The notes under the pieces: model-generated | Databases searched by the model: none | Told to the model about the DNA's origin: nothing | Seen by the model: only the letters and a program-made list of their open reading frames with translations | In this document: positions 8,134 to 15,276 of the stretch, piece after piece | How positions within the stretch are numbered: the stretch's first letter is position 1 | Layout of the letters: each line of letters opens with the position of its first letter | From: Microcella frigidaquae | GTDB lineage: Bacteria; Actinomycetota; Actinomycetes; Actinomycetales; Microbacteriaceae | Direction: 5' to 3' | DNA: 64,000 bases | NCBI RefSeq assembly: GCF_014200395.1 | Contig: NZ_JACHBS010000001.1 | Coordinates: forward strand, 1,116,001 to 1,180,000 | Translations under genes and position numbers: made by a program

Positions 8134-8475
8134 ATGGGAGAGCAAGAAGTGACCGAGCCGGGCCCCGCCACCGTGGCCGCCTGGATGGCGCGCGCCCGCG
8201 AGCTCGAGCCCGCATCCGTCGACGGCGTCTCGTACGGAATGCCCGCCCTGCTGTACCGCGGCAAGCCGCTCGTCGCTGTGGCGCAGACCGCCGCCGGCTA
8301 CTCGATCTACCCGTTCAGCGGCGCGGTGGTCGCCGCCGTCGCGCCCCTGGTCGGCGACCTTAAGCGATCGAAGGGCGCGATCGCGTTCACGGATGCTCAC
8401 CCGCTGCCGCCCGACGCCTTCGACGCGCTCGTGCGCACCCGCCGCGCCGAGATCGACGCCGCGCTCGACGGCTGA
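8134..8475 (+). CDS. DUF1801-like protein (YdhG/iron-chaperone fold)
   Basis: The 113-residue product carries the motif order of the DUF1801 group: SYGMPALLYRGKPLVAVA, YSIYPFSGAVV, then KGAIAF and a C-terminal helix LVRTRRAEIDA. A GTG at 8149 with GGGAG upstream is an alternative start. The family resembles bacillus Fra/YdhG frataxin-like proteins, but a function should not be assumed. Likely co-transcribed with the YCII gene. Confidence 0.75.
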   Translation: MGEQEVTEPGPATVAAWMARARELEPASVDGVSYGMPALLYRGKPLVAVAQTAAGYSIYPFSGAVVAAVAPLVGDLKRSKGAIAFTDAHPLPPDAFDALVRTRRAEIDAALDG

Positions 8476-8592
8476 GCGCGTCGTGCTCGCACAACCGTCA
8501 TGGAGTCCTCCACAGATGGATGAGTGGAAGGACATGGGCGAGTAGCAGATGATCGAAGGGCCTTCGATAAGCAGTCTGTCTACCTTCGGCAG

Positions 8593-9117
8593 ATGATCAT
8601 CGAAGCCGGCTACGACCTCCACCTGCTCCTCTTCCCCGACCACTCTTCCTCCGAGGGCCTGCGTATGGTCTGCCTCGATGCCAACCTGCGGGTCACGGAT
8701 GTTCGCACGCCGATTCCCGCATTTGCGGGCGTTCTTGATCACAGCGCACTCGATTCGATCGAAGCCGCCATCCCCGATGATGACGACCTCGCGCCCCAAC
8801 TCGACACCCGTTTCGTGGGTCTCGGCTATCGCGTCACAGCAACCTCGGGGTACCCCGAGGGCTTCGACTGGGAGCGCGTGAAGGCTGTCGAAGAGAGGCT
8901 CGCGCGTCGCGGGATCCAACTGCTCGGCATCCAGGTCTGCGATGACGAGAGCTGGGCTTCGACCGGGCCGATGTACTCCTTCGAGTCTTACGCGCTCGAC
9001 GACCTACCTCGGGCGATCGTGATCCCCGGTCCGCATCCGTTCGCCTCCTGCGAGTGCGTTGCCTGCGCCCCCCAGCGGCAGCGACTGCGCTCCGCGCCAC
9101 CGATGGCTGCTGTGTAA
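8593..9117 (+). CDS. Hypothetical protein, weak RadC/JAB-like ending
   Basis: From the first plausible ATG the product is 174 residues; a GTG at 8524 would add 23. The sequence has alternating strands (YDLHLLLFPD, LRMVCLDANLRVTDV) and a later block, VKAVEERLARRGIQLLGIQV followed by CDDESW. Its order is reminiscent of RadC/JAB proteins, but the catalytic HxH and Ser/Asp residues are not seen. A Cys-containing tail (ECVACAP) is present. No Shine-Dalgarno is clear. It lies in the accessory stretch before the VapBC pair. Confidence 0.5.
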   Translation: MIIEAGYDLHLLLFPDHSSSEGLRMVCLDANLRVTDVRTPIPAFAGVLDHSALDSIEAAIPDDDDLAPQLDTRFVGLGYRVTATSGYPEGFDWERVKAVEERLARRGIQLLGIQVCDDESWASTGPMYSFESYALDDLPRAIVIPGPHPFASCECVACAPQRQRLRSAPPMAAV

Positions 9118-9139
9118 ACTCGTGTGTAAGGAGGGTGTG

Positions 9140-9340
9140 ATGGCAACGAATCTGGCACTCGATCCCGACCTTCTCGACCGCGCCTTCGCGATCAGTGGTC
9201 AAGCCACCAAGAAGGCCGCCGTGACGCTCGCCCTGCGTGAGTTCATCGCCCGGCGCGAGCAACTCGGCCTGCTCGACCTCGTCGGAACCCTCGAGTGGGA
9301 CGACTCGTTCGACTACAAGGCGGAGCGCTCGCGCGGATGA
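9140..9340 (+). CDS. VapB-type antitoxin
   Basis: The 66-residue protein follows AAGGAGGGTGTG, a strong ribosome site. Residues 1-50 (MATNLALDPDLLDRAFAISG, then KKAAVTLALREFIARRE) match the RHH/AbrB-like VapB N-terminal domain of the DUF2191 type; the tail LEWDDSFDYKAERSR is the toxin-binding segment. The last four bases overlap the vapC start (ATGA). It should neutralise the PIN toxin and autoregulate the operon. Confidence 0.88.
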   Translation: MATNLALDPDLLDRAFAISGQATKKAAVTLALREFIARREQLGLLDLVGTLEWDDSFDYKAERSRG

Positions 9341-9747
9341 CGGTGCTCGTCGACACGAGCGTGTGGTCGCTCGTCCTTCGTCGCGACCACCCCTCGAGGA
9401 CGCCCGCGGTCGCACACCTCACCAAGGCGCTCGAATCTGACCTGGTCGTCACGACAGGCCTCATTGTGCAGGAGCTCCTGCAGGGCTTCCTGCCCGAGCG
9501 TAGTCAGGCCGAGATCCGCCGCCACCTTGGCGCGCTTCCCGCCATTCAGCCGACGCGCAACGACCACATCGCCGCGGCCGACCTGCGCAACAGATGTCGG
9601 CGGGCAGGAGTGCAACTCGGCACGATCGACGCGTTGATCGCCCAATTGTGCATCACCCACGACCTCCAACTGCTCAGCACCGACCAAGACTTCGTGCACG
9701 CCGCCCGCCATTCACGGCTCAGACTCTGGCACGACGACGGAGCCTAG
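9337..9747 (+). CDS. VapC-type PIN-domain ribonuclease toxin
   Basis: The 136-residue PIN domain has its acidic residues in place: D6 in VLVDTSVWS, E47 in GLIVQELLQG, D97 in LGTIDALIA and D115 in LLSTDQDF. The length is normal for the family, and it is translationally coupled to vapB. The gene ends 12 bp before the first HTH gene of the island. This suggests either that the pair marks the left edge of the island or that it is a stabilising module at the junction. Confidence 0.9.
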   Translation: MTVLVDTSVWSLVLRRDHPSRTPAVAHLTKALESDLVVTTGLIVQELLQGFLPERSQAEIRRHLGALPAIQPTRNDHIAAADLRNRCRRAGVQLGTIDALIAQLCITHDLQLLSTDQDFVHAARHSRLRLWHDDGA

Positions 9748-9759
9748 AGTTCACGATTG

Positions 9760-10182
9760 GTGCACCTGCTACAGGTTTACTCGATCCCCTCACCAGGGGT
9801 CGTCTCACCTCGAGAACTGCACTTCCGCTCGACATCCCGCGAGCACGAGGATGTCAGCCCGGAACCACGACGGCGAGCCCGCCAACTACGAGCATACGAA
9901 GCAGAGGCCGTCGTCGATCGCTATCGCGCGGTCCGCAACATTCGAACCGTTGCGAAGGAGTTCCAGCTCTCCCGTACTACTGTCGCGCGCATCCTCAAAG
10001 ACCACGGCATTGACTCATCACGCAGGATGACCGAATTCGAGAACTCCAAAGCCGCTGAGCTCTACGAACGGGGTCAATCGAGTTCCGCGATCGGCAAACA
10101 ATTGGGTTACGACAACCACACGATCTTGAGGGCGCTGCGTCGACGCGGAGTATCGATCAGGCCGGCTGCCAATCGAGGGTAA
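9760..10182 (+). CDS. Dual helix-turn-helix protein, copy 1 (module-opening gene)
   Basis: GTG start chosen by comparison with the four other full copies. The 140-residue product has a conserved leader (HLLQVYS.PSPG....REL.FRS), a basic linker with RRRARQLR, a first HTH (VRNIRTVAKEFQLSRTTVAR) and a second HTH (YERGQSSSAIGKQLGYDNHT) with an Arg-rich end. The HTH pair resembles the Hin/resolvase DNA-binding domain, but there is no catalytic recombinase domain. No Shine-Dalgarno precedes the start, so the first ~12 codons may be a DNA site as much as coding sequence. It is followed by a hairpin and the convergent copper-type operon. Confidence 0.75.
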   Translation: MHLLQVYSIPSPGVVSPRELHFRSTSREHEDVSPEPRRRARQLRAYEAEAVVDRYRAVRNIRTVAKEFQLSRTTVARILKDHGIDSSRRMTEFENSKAAELYERGQSSSAIGKQLGYDNHTILRALRRRGVSIRPAANRG

Positions 10183-10231
10183 GGGCGATGCTTCTCATGA
10201 GTCACCCGGATCGACAGCAGTTGCTGCTCCA

Positions 10232-10262
10232 CGTGGGGTGCGGCGCGCTGCCGCACCCCACG
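10232..10262. terminator. Bidirectional hairpin between convergent genes
   Basis: Perfect 13-bp stem CGTGGGGTGCGGC / GCCGCACCCCACG around a 5-base loop, between the HTH gene and the convergent lipoprotein gene. There is no U-tract. The same hairpin, with one loop change, recurs at 25663-25693 in the second module copy. Confidence 0.75.
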
Positions 10263-10266
10263 CAAG

Positions 10267-11121
10267 TCAGAACTCCGCGATCACCGTCCAGGTGGCTCCG
10301 CGATCTTCAGACCGATGCACGCCCTCGATCCCGGCCACGACGATCGAGCCGTCGCTGCCGACCGCCAGGGCATCCGAGAGTGGTGGTGCCAACCCAATCG
10401 ACGTCCACGTGACACCGTCGGGGCTGGTGTAAACATAGCCGTCGACGTCCGTTCCGACGAGGAATGCCTCAGTTGACACGTCTGCCGGGCTCGACGCGAT
10501 CAGAACCAAGAGCGGAGCGCCGTCCGCGGCGGTGAATGTCATGCCGTCGTCGGTGCTGATAAGGAGACCCCGCTCCGTCGTTGCGTAGAGCCTCTCGGCG
10601 TTCGAATCCCAGCTGAGGGAGCGCGCGCCGATCGACACTCCTGTAGTCCAGGTCTCCGCCCCGTCTCGACTGACCATCACCTGACCCGTGGCCGAGTCGA
10701 TGCCAGCCAGCGCCATGCCGTCAGGCGACTGCGCGATCGTCATGCTGTGGAAGTCCACTTCTCCGATAAGGGAAATCGGAGCGAACTCCCCACTTTGCAC
10801 GCTGAGTTCATACACGCCGATGTTCGGCGGCAGATTCTCGTCGGGTGCCGGGTGGCCTGAGAAGTAGATGGTGTTGCCGAAGCGCGCCATCCCCATCACA
10901 TCGCCTGCCCATTGACCGATACGTTCGACCGAACCGTCGGCCGCCACGCTGAGGACTCCTTCATGCGTCGCGACGTAGGCAGAATCGCTCAGCGGGTCAA
11001 GATCCACAGCGTGCACGTGCGACACGACGATGGGGGTCTCCGCCGCTGGGGAACTGCACCCCGCCAGGCCGACGGAAAGGGCGGCGACCGCAGTTGCGGC
11101 CGCCACTCCTGTCCGCCGCAT
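10267..11121 (-). CDS. Lipoprotein with BNR/sialidase-like repeats (F510_1955-type), module copy A
   Basis: The 284-residue product has a lipobox (LSVGLAGC, Cys at about 22) and then repeated beta-propeller blades with BNR-type Asp boxes: SRDGAETWTTG, STDDGMTFTAA, SPDGVTWTSI and SEDRGATWTV. The first block begins VSHVHAVDLD. It is predicted to be a surface-anchored propeller, not necessarily a glycosidase. It follows the DUF305 gene with a one-base overlap (ATG start against its stop), so they form an operon. The copy at 25698 is very similar. Confidence 0.82.
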   Translation of the reverse strand: MRRTGVAAATAVAALSVGLAGCSSPAAETPIVVSHVHAVDLDPLSDSAYVATHEGVLSVAADGSVERIGQWAGDVMGMARFGNTIYFSGHPAPDENLPPNIGVYELSVQSGEFAPISLIGEVDFHSMTIAQSPDGMALAGIDSATGQVMVSRDGAETWTTGVSIGARSLSWDSNAERLYATTERGLLISTDDGMTFTAADGAPLLVLIASSPADVSTEAFLVGTDVDGYVYTSPDGVTWTSIGLAPPLSDALAVGSDGSIVVAGIEGVHRSEDRGATWTVIAEF

Positions 11122-11708
11122 CAGGAGTCGAGCATCGAGCGCATCAGCTCGATCTCCGCCGTCTGGCTGGCGATAATGTTTTCCGCCAGCTCACGCACAG
11201 CGGGGTGCTCGCCATCATCAAGGACGTCCTCCGCCATCTCGATTGCGCCCTGGTGGTGGACGATCATCTGCTCGAGGAACAGGTCACCTGCTTCAGGCCC
11301 GCTGGCGTCCTCGAGTGCCTGCATGTCCTCTTCGGTCATACCCGCCATGCCGTTCATACCGCCCATGCCGCCGTGATCCATGCCGTCCATGCTGTCGCTC
11401 ATGGCGGGCATGCCCCAGTCATCGAGCCACTGCTTCATCTGCTCAATCTCGGGGCCCTGGGCGGCCTTGATTTGCTCTGCCAGCTCTACGACCTCGGGAT
11501 CGACTCCCGACTTGGCAAGCAGGATGTCGCTCATCTCGATGGCTCCCTCGTGGTGGGGGATCATCATCTGCACAAACATGACGTCTGCCATGTTGGCGCC
11601 GGAGCTCTCTGACGGCTCGGTGGTGGTCGAGCATGCGGCGAGCCCTACCATGCTGATCAGGGCGAGTGCACCCGCTGCGAGCGCGCGGGTACGGAATGAC
11701 TTCTTCAT
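11121..11708 (-). CDS. DUF305 lipoprotein, module copy A
   Basis: The 195-residue protein has a signal peptide with lipobox (MVGLAAC, Cys about 25). Two DUF305 ferritin-like repeats follow, each with the motif MIPHHEGAIEMSD or MIVHHQGAIEMAE, separated by a Met/Gly-rich linker (MDGMDHGGMGGMNGMAGM). The Met- and His-rich composition is typical of periplasmic copper-binding proteins. It sits between DUF6153 and the propeller lipoprotein, behind a CsoR-like operator, so copper tolerance is the likely role. The copy at 26552 differs by only a few residues. Confidence 0.88.
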   Translation of the reverse strand: MKKSFRTRALAAGALALISMVGLAACSTTTEPSESSGANMADVMFVQMMIPHHEGAIEMSDILLAKSGVDPEVVELAEQIKAAQGPEIEQMKQWLDDWGMPAMSDSMDGMDHGGMGGMNGMAGMTEEDMQALEDASGPEAGDLFLEQMIVHHQGAIEMAEDVLDDGEHPAVRELAENIIASQTAEIELMRSMLDS

Positions 11709-11785
11709 GGTTCTACTTCTTTCGTCAGTGTTGGATGTTCGGTCGCAGTGTTGACGGCGTGGCTACGGGGTCAACAGGCGGCGAA

Positions 11786-12199
11786 TCACTGGCGGTTGAT
11801 GCAGAGTTCTGCAAGTTCAGGAGGGCGCGGTTCCGCGAGACGGCGCGGTGTGCTGTCGAGTGCCGATACGCCCGGGGCCAGCACGCCAAATCGGGAGGCC
11901 ACGAGAGGAAGAACCAGGCTGACGACCACGATGAGCGCCAGAAATACGCATGCCATCAGGAGCGCGGCGTGATCGCCGGCACAGTCGGCGCACGGAGCGC
12001 CCTGGCCCTGTGGCTCTGTGGTGTCAGAGTGCGAAGCGACAGTGTCGGCGTGGTTGTGCTCCACAGACATGGCAGAACCAGCGACCGAGCTCGAAGCAGC
12101 GGTCGAATGACCGGCAGGGGTCGAGCCATGGGCGCCCATGGCGACGCCGACGACCGCGAACGTCGCGATCAGCAGCACGTACCCGAAGCGCCGAAGCAT
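11786..12199 (-). CDS. DUF6153-type membrane protein, module copy A
   Basis: The 137-residue protein has an N-terminal hydrophobic signal-anchor (FGYVLLIATFAVVGVAMGAH), a His/Ser/Thr-rich external loop (SVEHNHADTVASHSD), a CADC motif, and a second membrane span (LLMACVFLALIVVVSLVLPL). His and Cys spacing suggests copper binding. It is the first gene of the copper-type operon and is preceded by a 17-bp CsoR-like dyad that includes its Shine-Dalgarno sequence. The copy at 27218 is close to identical. Confidence 0.82.
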   Translation of the reverse strand: MLRRFGYVLLIATFAVVGVAMGAHGSTPAGHSTAASSSVAGSAMSVEHNHADTVASHSDTTEPQGQGAPCADCAGDHAALLMACVFLALIVVVSLVLPLVASRFGVLAPGVSALDSTPRRLAEPRPPELAELCINRQ

Positions 12200-12204
12200 C
12201 TGTT

Positions 12205-12221
12205 ATACCTCCAGGGGGTAT
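12205..12221 (-). promoter_or_regulatory. CsoR-like copper operator overlapping the ribosome-binding site, copy A
   Basis: On the minus strand the sequence is ATACCCCCTGGAGGTAT, a near-perfect dyad of the ATACCCC...GGGTAT form that CsoR-family copper repressors bind. Its centre includes GGAGG, the Shine-Dalgarno of the DUF6153 gene. A repressor bound here would block the transcript, and a hairpin in the RNA could hide the ribosome site. No csoR gene is in the window. Confidence 0.6.
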
Positions 12222-12232
12222 CTTCTCACAGC

Positions 12233-12772
12233 TCAGGAATCTGATGCAGCGTATTCGCTGAGAACAGCGCGCACGATCGATGCGCAGCCGACTGGGTCGC
12301 TGAGCGGCAGACGATGACCGCCTGGTCGGCGTGCGGTCGAAATGTTCGCAAACCGCTCGGCCAGCTCGTCGGCGCGCCCGGGAACGGGAACCGGGTCCTT
12401 GTCGCCGTCGACCAACCGTACCGGGACGTTCCGGAGAGCCAAGTTGATAAGTGCATCAGACCACCCAGGGTCGCGCACGAGCGAATCGAAGCCTGCGATA
12501 TAACCCGGCCAGGTGTGTTCGACTGAGTCGCGGGCGATCGCTACGGGCAGTCGGGGGCTGATTGCGACCGCGACGCCGCGTGCCACGGTGCGGTTGTCGC
12601 ACATCCAGTGGCACACCCTCTCGGCCATTGGACCTTGCGAGAGCAGCGCCTCGAACCAGCCCATATGCCGAATCCGGTCGTTGGCCTCGTCAGCGGAAGG
12701 GACTGCTGAGAGTCTTGGTGACTCTTCTTGTGAAGCGGCGGGCGCTGCCGATGCGGTCATGATTACCTGCAT
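12233..12772 (-). pseudogene. Alpha/beta-hydrolase C-terminal fragment, module copy A
   Basis: The frame encodes the cap and C-terminal half of an alpha/beta hydrolase: FDSLVRDPGW, then VPVRLVDGDKDPVPVP (strand with catalytic-type Asp) and RRPGGHRLPLSDP (catalytic His). The N-terminal strands, oxyanion loop and GxSxG nucleophile elbow are absent, and only ~125 bp separate it from the module-end repeats. It therefore looks truncated by the module end. The same fragment recurs in copy B and as a tiny remnant near 16.53 kb. Confidence 0.65.
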
Positions 12773-12897
12773 CTCGACCGGCGGGAAACGGCCCAGTGCA
12801 CGCTGACGTCGACGCCGGTGGTTGGTCCCGCATGAAGAACCGCCCTCATTCGGAAGCGACTTGCGCGACTGCTTTCTCGATCAGCCTGCAGGTCGCC

Positions 12898-12922
12898 GAC
12901 CGGAAGAGCCGACCGGAATAGC
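12898..12922. repeat. Module-end iterons, 13-bp period (end of first module)
   Basis: Two tandem units, GACCGGAAGAGC and GACCGGAATAGC, 13 bp apart, are followed immediately by TGTGCCCCTGGAGG, which matches the 3' end of the tRNA-Arg gene at 13 of 14 bases. IS481 copy A begins right after that. The same arrangement (two units, then the tRNA 3' end) is found at the right end of the island. Confidence 0.7.
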
Positions 12923-12936
12923 TGTGCCCCTGGAGG

Positions 12937-14259
12937 TGTCTGGTTTCAGCACATCGTGGACACCTGTCTCACGACATCGTGGACAGTGACCCACCCTGCG
13001 CCGTGATGTCTCACGTCATCGTGGACACCCGGTCAGGGTCGATGGGTGAGCAAACAGGAAGTGCTGATCCTCGCCGTCACCGTGCAGGGCCTGTCCTACC
13101 GCGAAGCCGCCCGCATCCACGGGGTGTCGAAATCGCTGGTCCATAAGCTGCATCAGCGGTGGCTCACCGAGGGGGAGGCCGCGTTCACTGCTCGCTCGAG
13201 GGCACCGCGGTCGCAGCCTGCCCGCACACCCGACGCGATCCGCGCTCGCGTGCTGCAGTTGCGTGCGCAGCTCACTGCCGACGGCCTGGATGCCGGCGCC
13301 GACACAGTCTGCTCACTCCTGGCCGCCGAGCAGGTGACCCTGTCACGGTCGACGATCTGGCGCATCCTGCGCAGCGCCGAGGTGATCGTGCCGCAACCGC
13401 AGAAACGTCCCCGTTCCTCCTGGCAACGCTTCACGGCCGAGCAACCCAACGAGCTTTGGCAGTCCGACACCACCCACTGGCGCCTTGCCGACGGGTCAGA
13501 GGTGGAGATCATCGGTTGGATCGATGACCACTCCCGTTTCGTCACGCATCTGTCGTGCCACCTGCGCGTCACGGGCCGCACCGTCACTGACACCTTCCAG
13601 CAGGCGGCCGCCGTGCACGGGTTCCCCGCGGCAACGTTGACCGACAACGGCAACATCTTCACCACCCGCTTCGCCGGCGGCCTGAAGGCTCGCACCTCTG
13701 GCAATGCGTTCGAGACACTGTTGGCCCTGCACGGCATTACCCAGAAGAACGGCAAACCTTACAAGCCCACCACGCAAGGCAAGATCGAACGGTTCTGGCA
13801 GACGCTGAAGAAGCGCCTGACCATGCGGCCCGCCAGCAGCCTGGAAGAGCTGCAGCGTGAGCTGGATGAGTTCGTTGACCACTACAACCAGCACCGCCCG
13901 CACCGGGCGTTGAACCGACGCACGCCCGCCTTCGCCTACACGCTGATCCCGAAAGCAGCACCGACGCAGCCTGATGACCCAAACATCTGGCGGGTCCGCT
14001 ACGACACCATCGACGCGCACGGGAAAGTCTCCCTGCGTTTCGGCAACCGCATGATGCACCTCGGCTACGGGCGAGGCTTGGCCCGCACCGCCGTGATCGT
14101 CCTCATCCACGGCCTGCACGCCGTCACAATCACCCCCGACGGCGAAGTGCTTGCCGAGCATCTGATCGACCCGAACAAGGGCTACCAAGCCAAGACGTGA
14201 AAAACGGGCGAACCCTCCCGCTGGGGGTTCACCCGTCCACGATGTCCTGAGACATCACA
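12937..14259 (+). mobile_element. IS481-family insertion sequence, copy A
   Basis: The element is 1,323 bp with ends TGT...ACA and related terminal repeats (both contain ACATCGTGGAC). The left end carries three copies of CATCGTGGACA (12952, 12975, 13017), likely transposase sites. A hairpin at 14204-14236 lies just after the transposase stop and may be a terminator. The flanks do not match: left is a tRNA-like 3' end, right is the start of HTH copy 2. It was therefore probably left by recombination between IS481 copies rather than by simple insertion. Confidence 0.9.
13046..14200 (+). CDS. IS481-family transposase, copy A
   Basis: The GTG start gives 384 residues. An N-terminal HTH (GLSYREAARIHGVSKSLVHK) is followed by a second HTH and the DDE integrase core: the first Asp in ELWQSDTTHWRL, the second in ATLTDNGNIFTTR, and Glu in TTQGKIERFWQTLKKRL. 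The core is complete, so the enzyme should be active. It is identical to copy B at 45455 except for one Ile/Val change near residue 30. Confidence 0.95.
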   Translation: MSKQEVLILAVTVQGLSYREAARIHGVSKSLVHKLHQRWLTEGEAAFTARSRAPRSQPARTPDAIRARVLQLRAQLTADGLDAGADTVCSLLAAEQVTLSRSTIWRILRSAEVIVPQPQKRPRSSWQRFTAEQPNELWQSDTTHWRLADGSEVEIIGWIDDHSRFVTHLSCHLRVTGRTVTDTFQQAAAVHGFPAATLTDNGNIFTTRFAGGLKARTSGNAFETLLALHGITQKNGKPYKPTTQGKIERFWQTLKKRLTMRPASSLEELQRELDEFVDHYNQHRPHRALNRRTPAFAYTLIPKAAPTQPDDPNIWRVRYDTIDAHGKVSLRFGNRMMHLGYGRGLARTAVIVLIHGLHAVTITPDGEVLAEHLIDPNKGYQAKT

Positions 14260-14262
14260 ACA

Positions 14263-14712
14263 GTGCACCTGCTGCAGGTTTACTCGAACCCCGCACCGGG
14301 GATCGTCTCACCTCAAGAGCTAATCTTCCGATCGACTTCACGAAGACGCCCACAGGATAACCGCGCGACCCTCCGGCGAGCCCGTCAGCTACGAGCGAAC
14401 GAAACGGAACTCCTCGTTACTCATTACCTCGCTGTCCGCAACATCCGAATCGTTGCCCGAGAGTTCCAGGTCTCCCGAACGACTGTCGCACGCATCCTCA
14501 CCGAACACGGAATTGACGCATCCCGCACGATGACCGACACCCATGTCGCCCTCGCCGCCGCGCTCTACGAACAAGGGCTCTCGAGCGCCGCGATCGGCCA
14601 GCGGCTGGGGTTCGACAACCACACGATTTTGAAGGCCTTGCGAGGCTGCGGTGTTGCGATCAGGCGGGCAGCCAGTCCGAGGCAAAAGGACCACACCGGA
14701 GGAGTCACCTAA
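14263..14712 (+). CDS. Dual helix-turn-helix protein, copy 2 (module-opening gene)
   Basis: 149 residues with the same leader, double HTH and basic end as copy 1 (first HTH VRNIRIVAREFQVSRTTVAR, second HTH GLSSAAIGQRLGFDNHT). It starts three bases after the right end of IS481 copy A. The nucleotide leader carries one change (gctgcagg for gctacagg) against the others. Its last codons (DHTGGVT) fall in a 42-bp direct repeat that recurs after the CDF gene. Confidence 0.75.
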   Translation: MHLLQVYSNPAPGIVSPQELIFRSTSRRRPQDNRATLRRARQLRANETELLVTHYLAVRNIRIVAREFQVSRTTVARILTEHGIDASRTMTDTHVALAAALYEQGLSSAAIGQRLGFDNHTILKALRGCGVAIRRAASPRQKDHTGGVT

Positions 14713-14728
14713 CCTGTCCGCATTCCCA
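14687..14728. repeat. 42-bp direct repeat, left copy
   Basis: It begins AGGACCACACCGGAGGAG and ends CCGCATTCCCA, covering the last codons and stop of HTH copy 2. The identical partner is at 16478-16519. The two bracket the arsR-CDF cassette, as if the cassette was inserted into, or duplicated with, the end of an HTH gene. Confidence 0.85.
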
Positions 14729-14880
14729 CCAGGGCCGGGTCGGCCCATGATGCAGTTGCGGGAACCAGCGCCCCGATCAGGAGGATCGCAACTGCGGTGA
14801 CGTCAAGAGCGGTTCGTGATGCGGTGCCCACAAATGCGCCACCTCGCTAGTCGGGATGAGGCCGCCGATGATCGTGGCGG

Positions 14881-14933
14881 TTGCCGAATCTTCTGGTAGA
14901 TGCATAGTATCTGCGTATGCAATTAGATACGCA
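14881..14933 (+). promoter_or_regulatory. Leaderless promoter and operator of the arsR-CDF operon
   Basis: A -35-like TTGCCG (14881) and a -10-like TAGTAT (14905) are 18 bp apart. The ATG of the ArsR gene lies seven bases after the -10, so the mRNA is probably leaderless. A dyad TGCGTAT-N8-ATACGCA (14912-14933) overlaps the start codon and is the natural binding site for the ArsR-type repressor. This layout gives simple steric repression released by metal. Confidence 0.65.
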
Positions 14934-15276
14934 TATCCTTCGCGACTCGGAAGAGCCCCTCGTGCATCTTGCTGTCGAGATCTTCGGGATGCTGGCCGAC
15001 GCGACCCGAGTGCGGCTGATCTTGGCGCTGAAGGACGGTGAGATGTCGGTGAACCATTTGGCAGACATCGTCGACAAGAGCCCGGCGTCGGTCTCACAAC
15101 ACCTGGCGAAGCTCCGCCTGGCCCGCATGGTCTCGACCCGGCAGCACGGGACCCGGGTGTTTTACAAGCTCGAGAACGAGCACGCGGTGGAGCTGGTCAT
15201 GGACGCCATCCACCAGGCGGAGCACTCGCTCGAGCGCGCGCCCCGGCACCACCTCGCCTCAAAGACGGAGAAGTAG
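14917..15276 (+). CDS. ArsR-family metal-responsive repressor
   Basis: The 119-residue protein has the winged HTH of ArsR/SmtB (MLADATRVRLILALKDGEMS, then DKSPASVSQHLAKLRLARMV and wing RQHGTRVFYKL). The alpha5 helix carries metal-type ligands: D and H in MDAIHQAEHS, with further His near the C-terminus (PRHH). This is the NmtR/CzrA-like alpha5 sensor type, not the Cys-based arsenic type. The next gene, a divalent-cation exporter, starts immediately after its stop, so Zn, Co or Ni is the likely inducer. Confidence 0.88.
   Translation: MQLDTHILRDSEEPLVHLAVEIFGMLADATRVRLILALKDGEMSVNHLADIVDKSPASVSQHLAKLRLARMVSTRQHGTRVFYKLENEHAVELVMDAIHQAEHSLERAPRHHLASKTEK

Noticed and set aside
9760..9840. A functional tRNA gene on the minus strand at the HTH leader
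   Set aside because: The T-loop and a D-arm-like piece are present but the T-stem and acceptor stem do not pair and no anticodon arm forms; kept only as resemblance.
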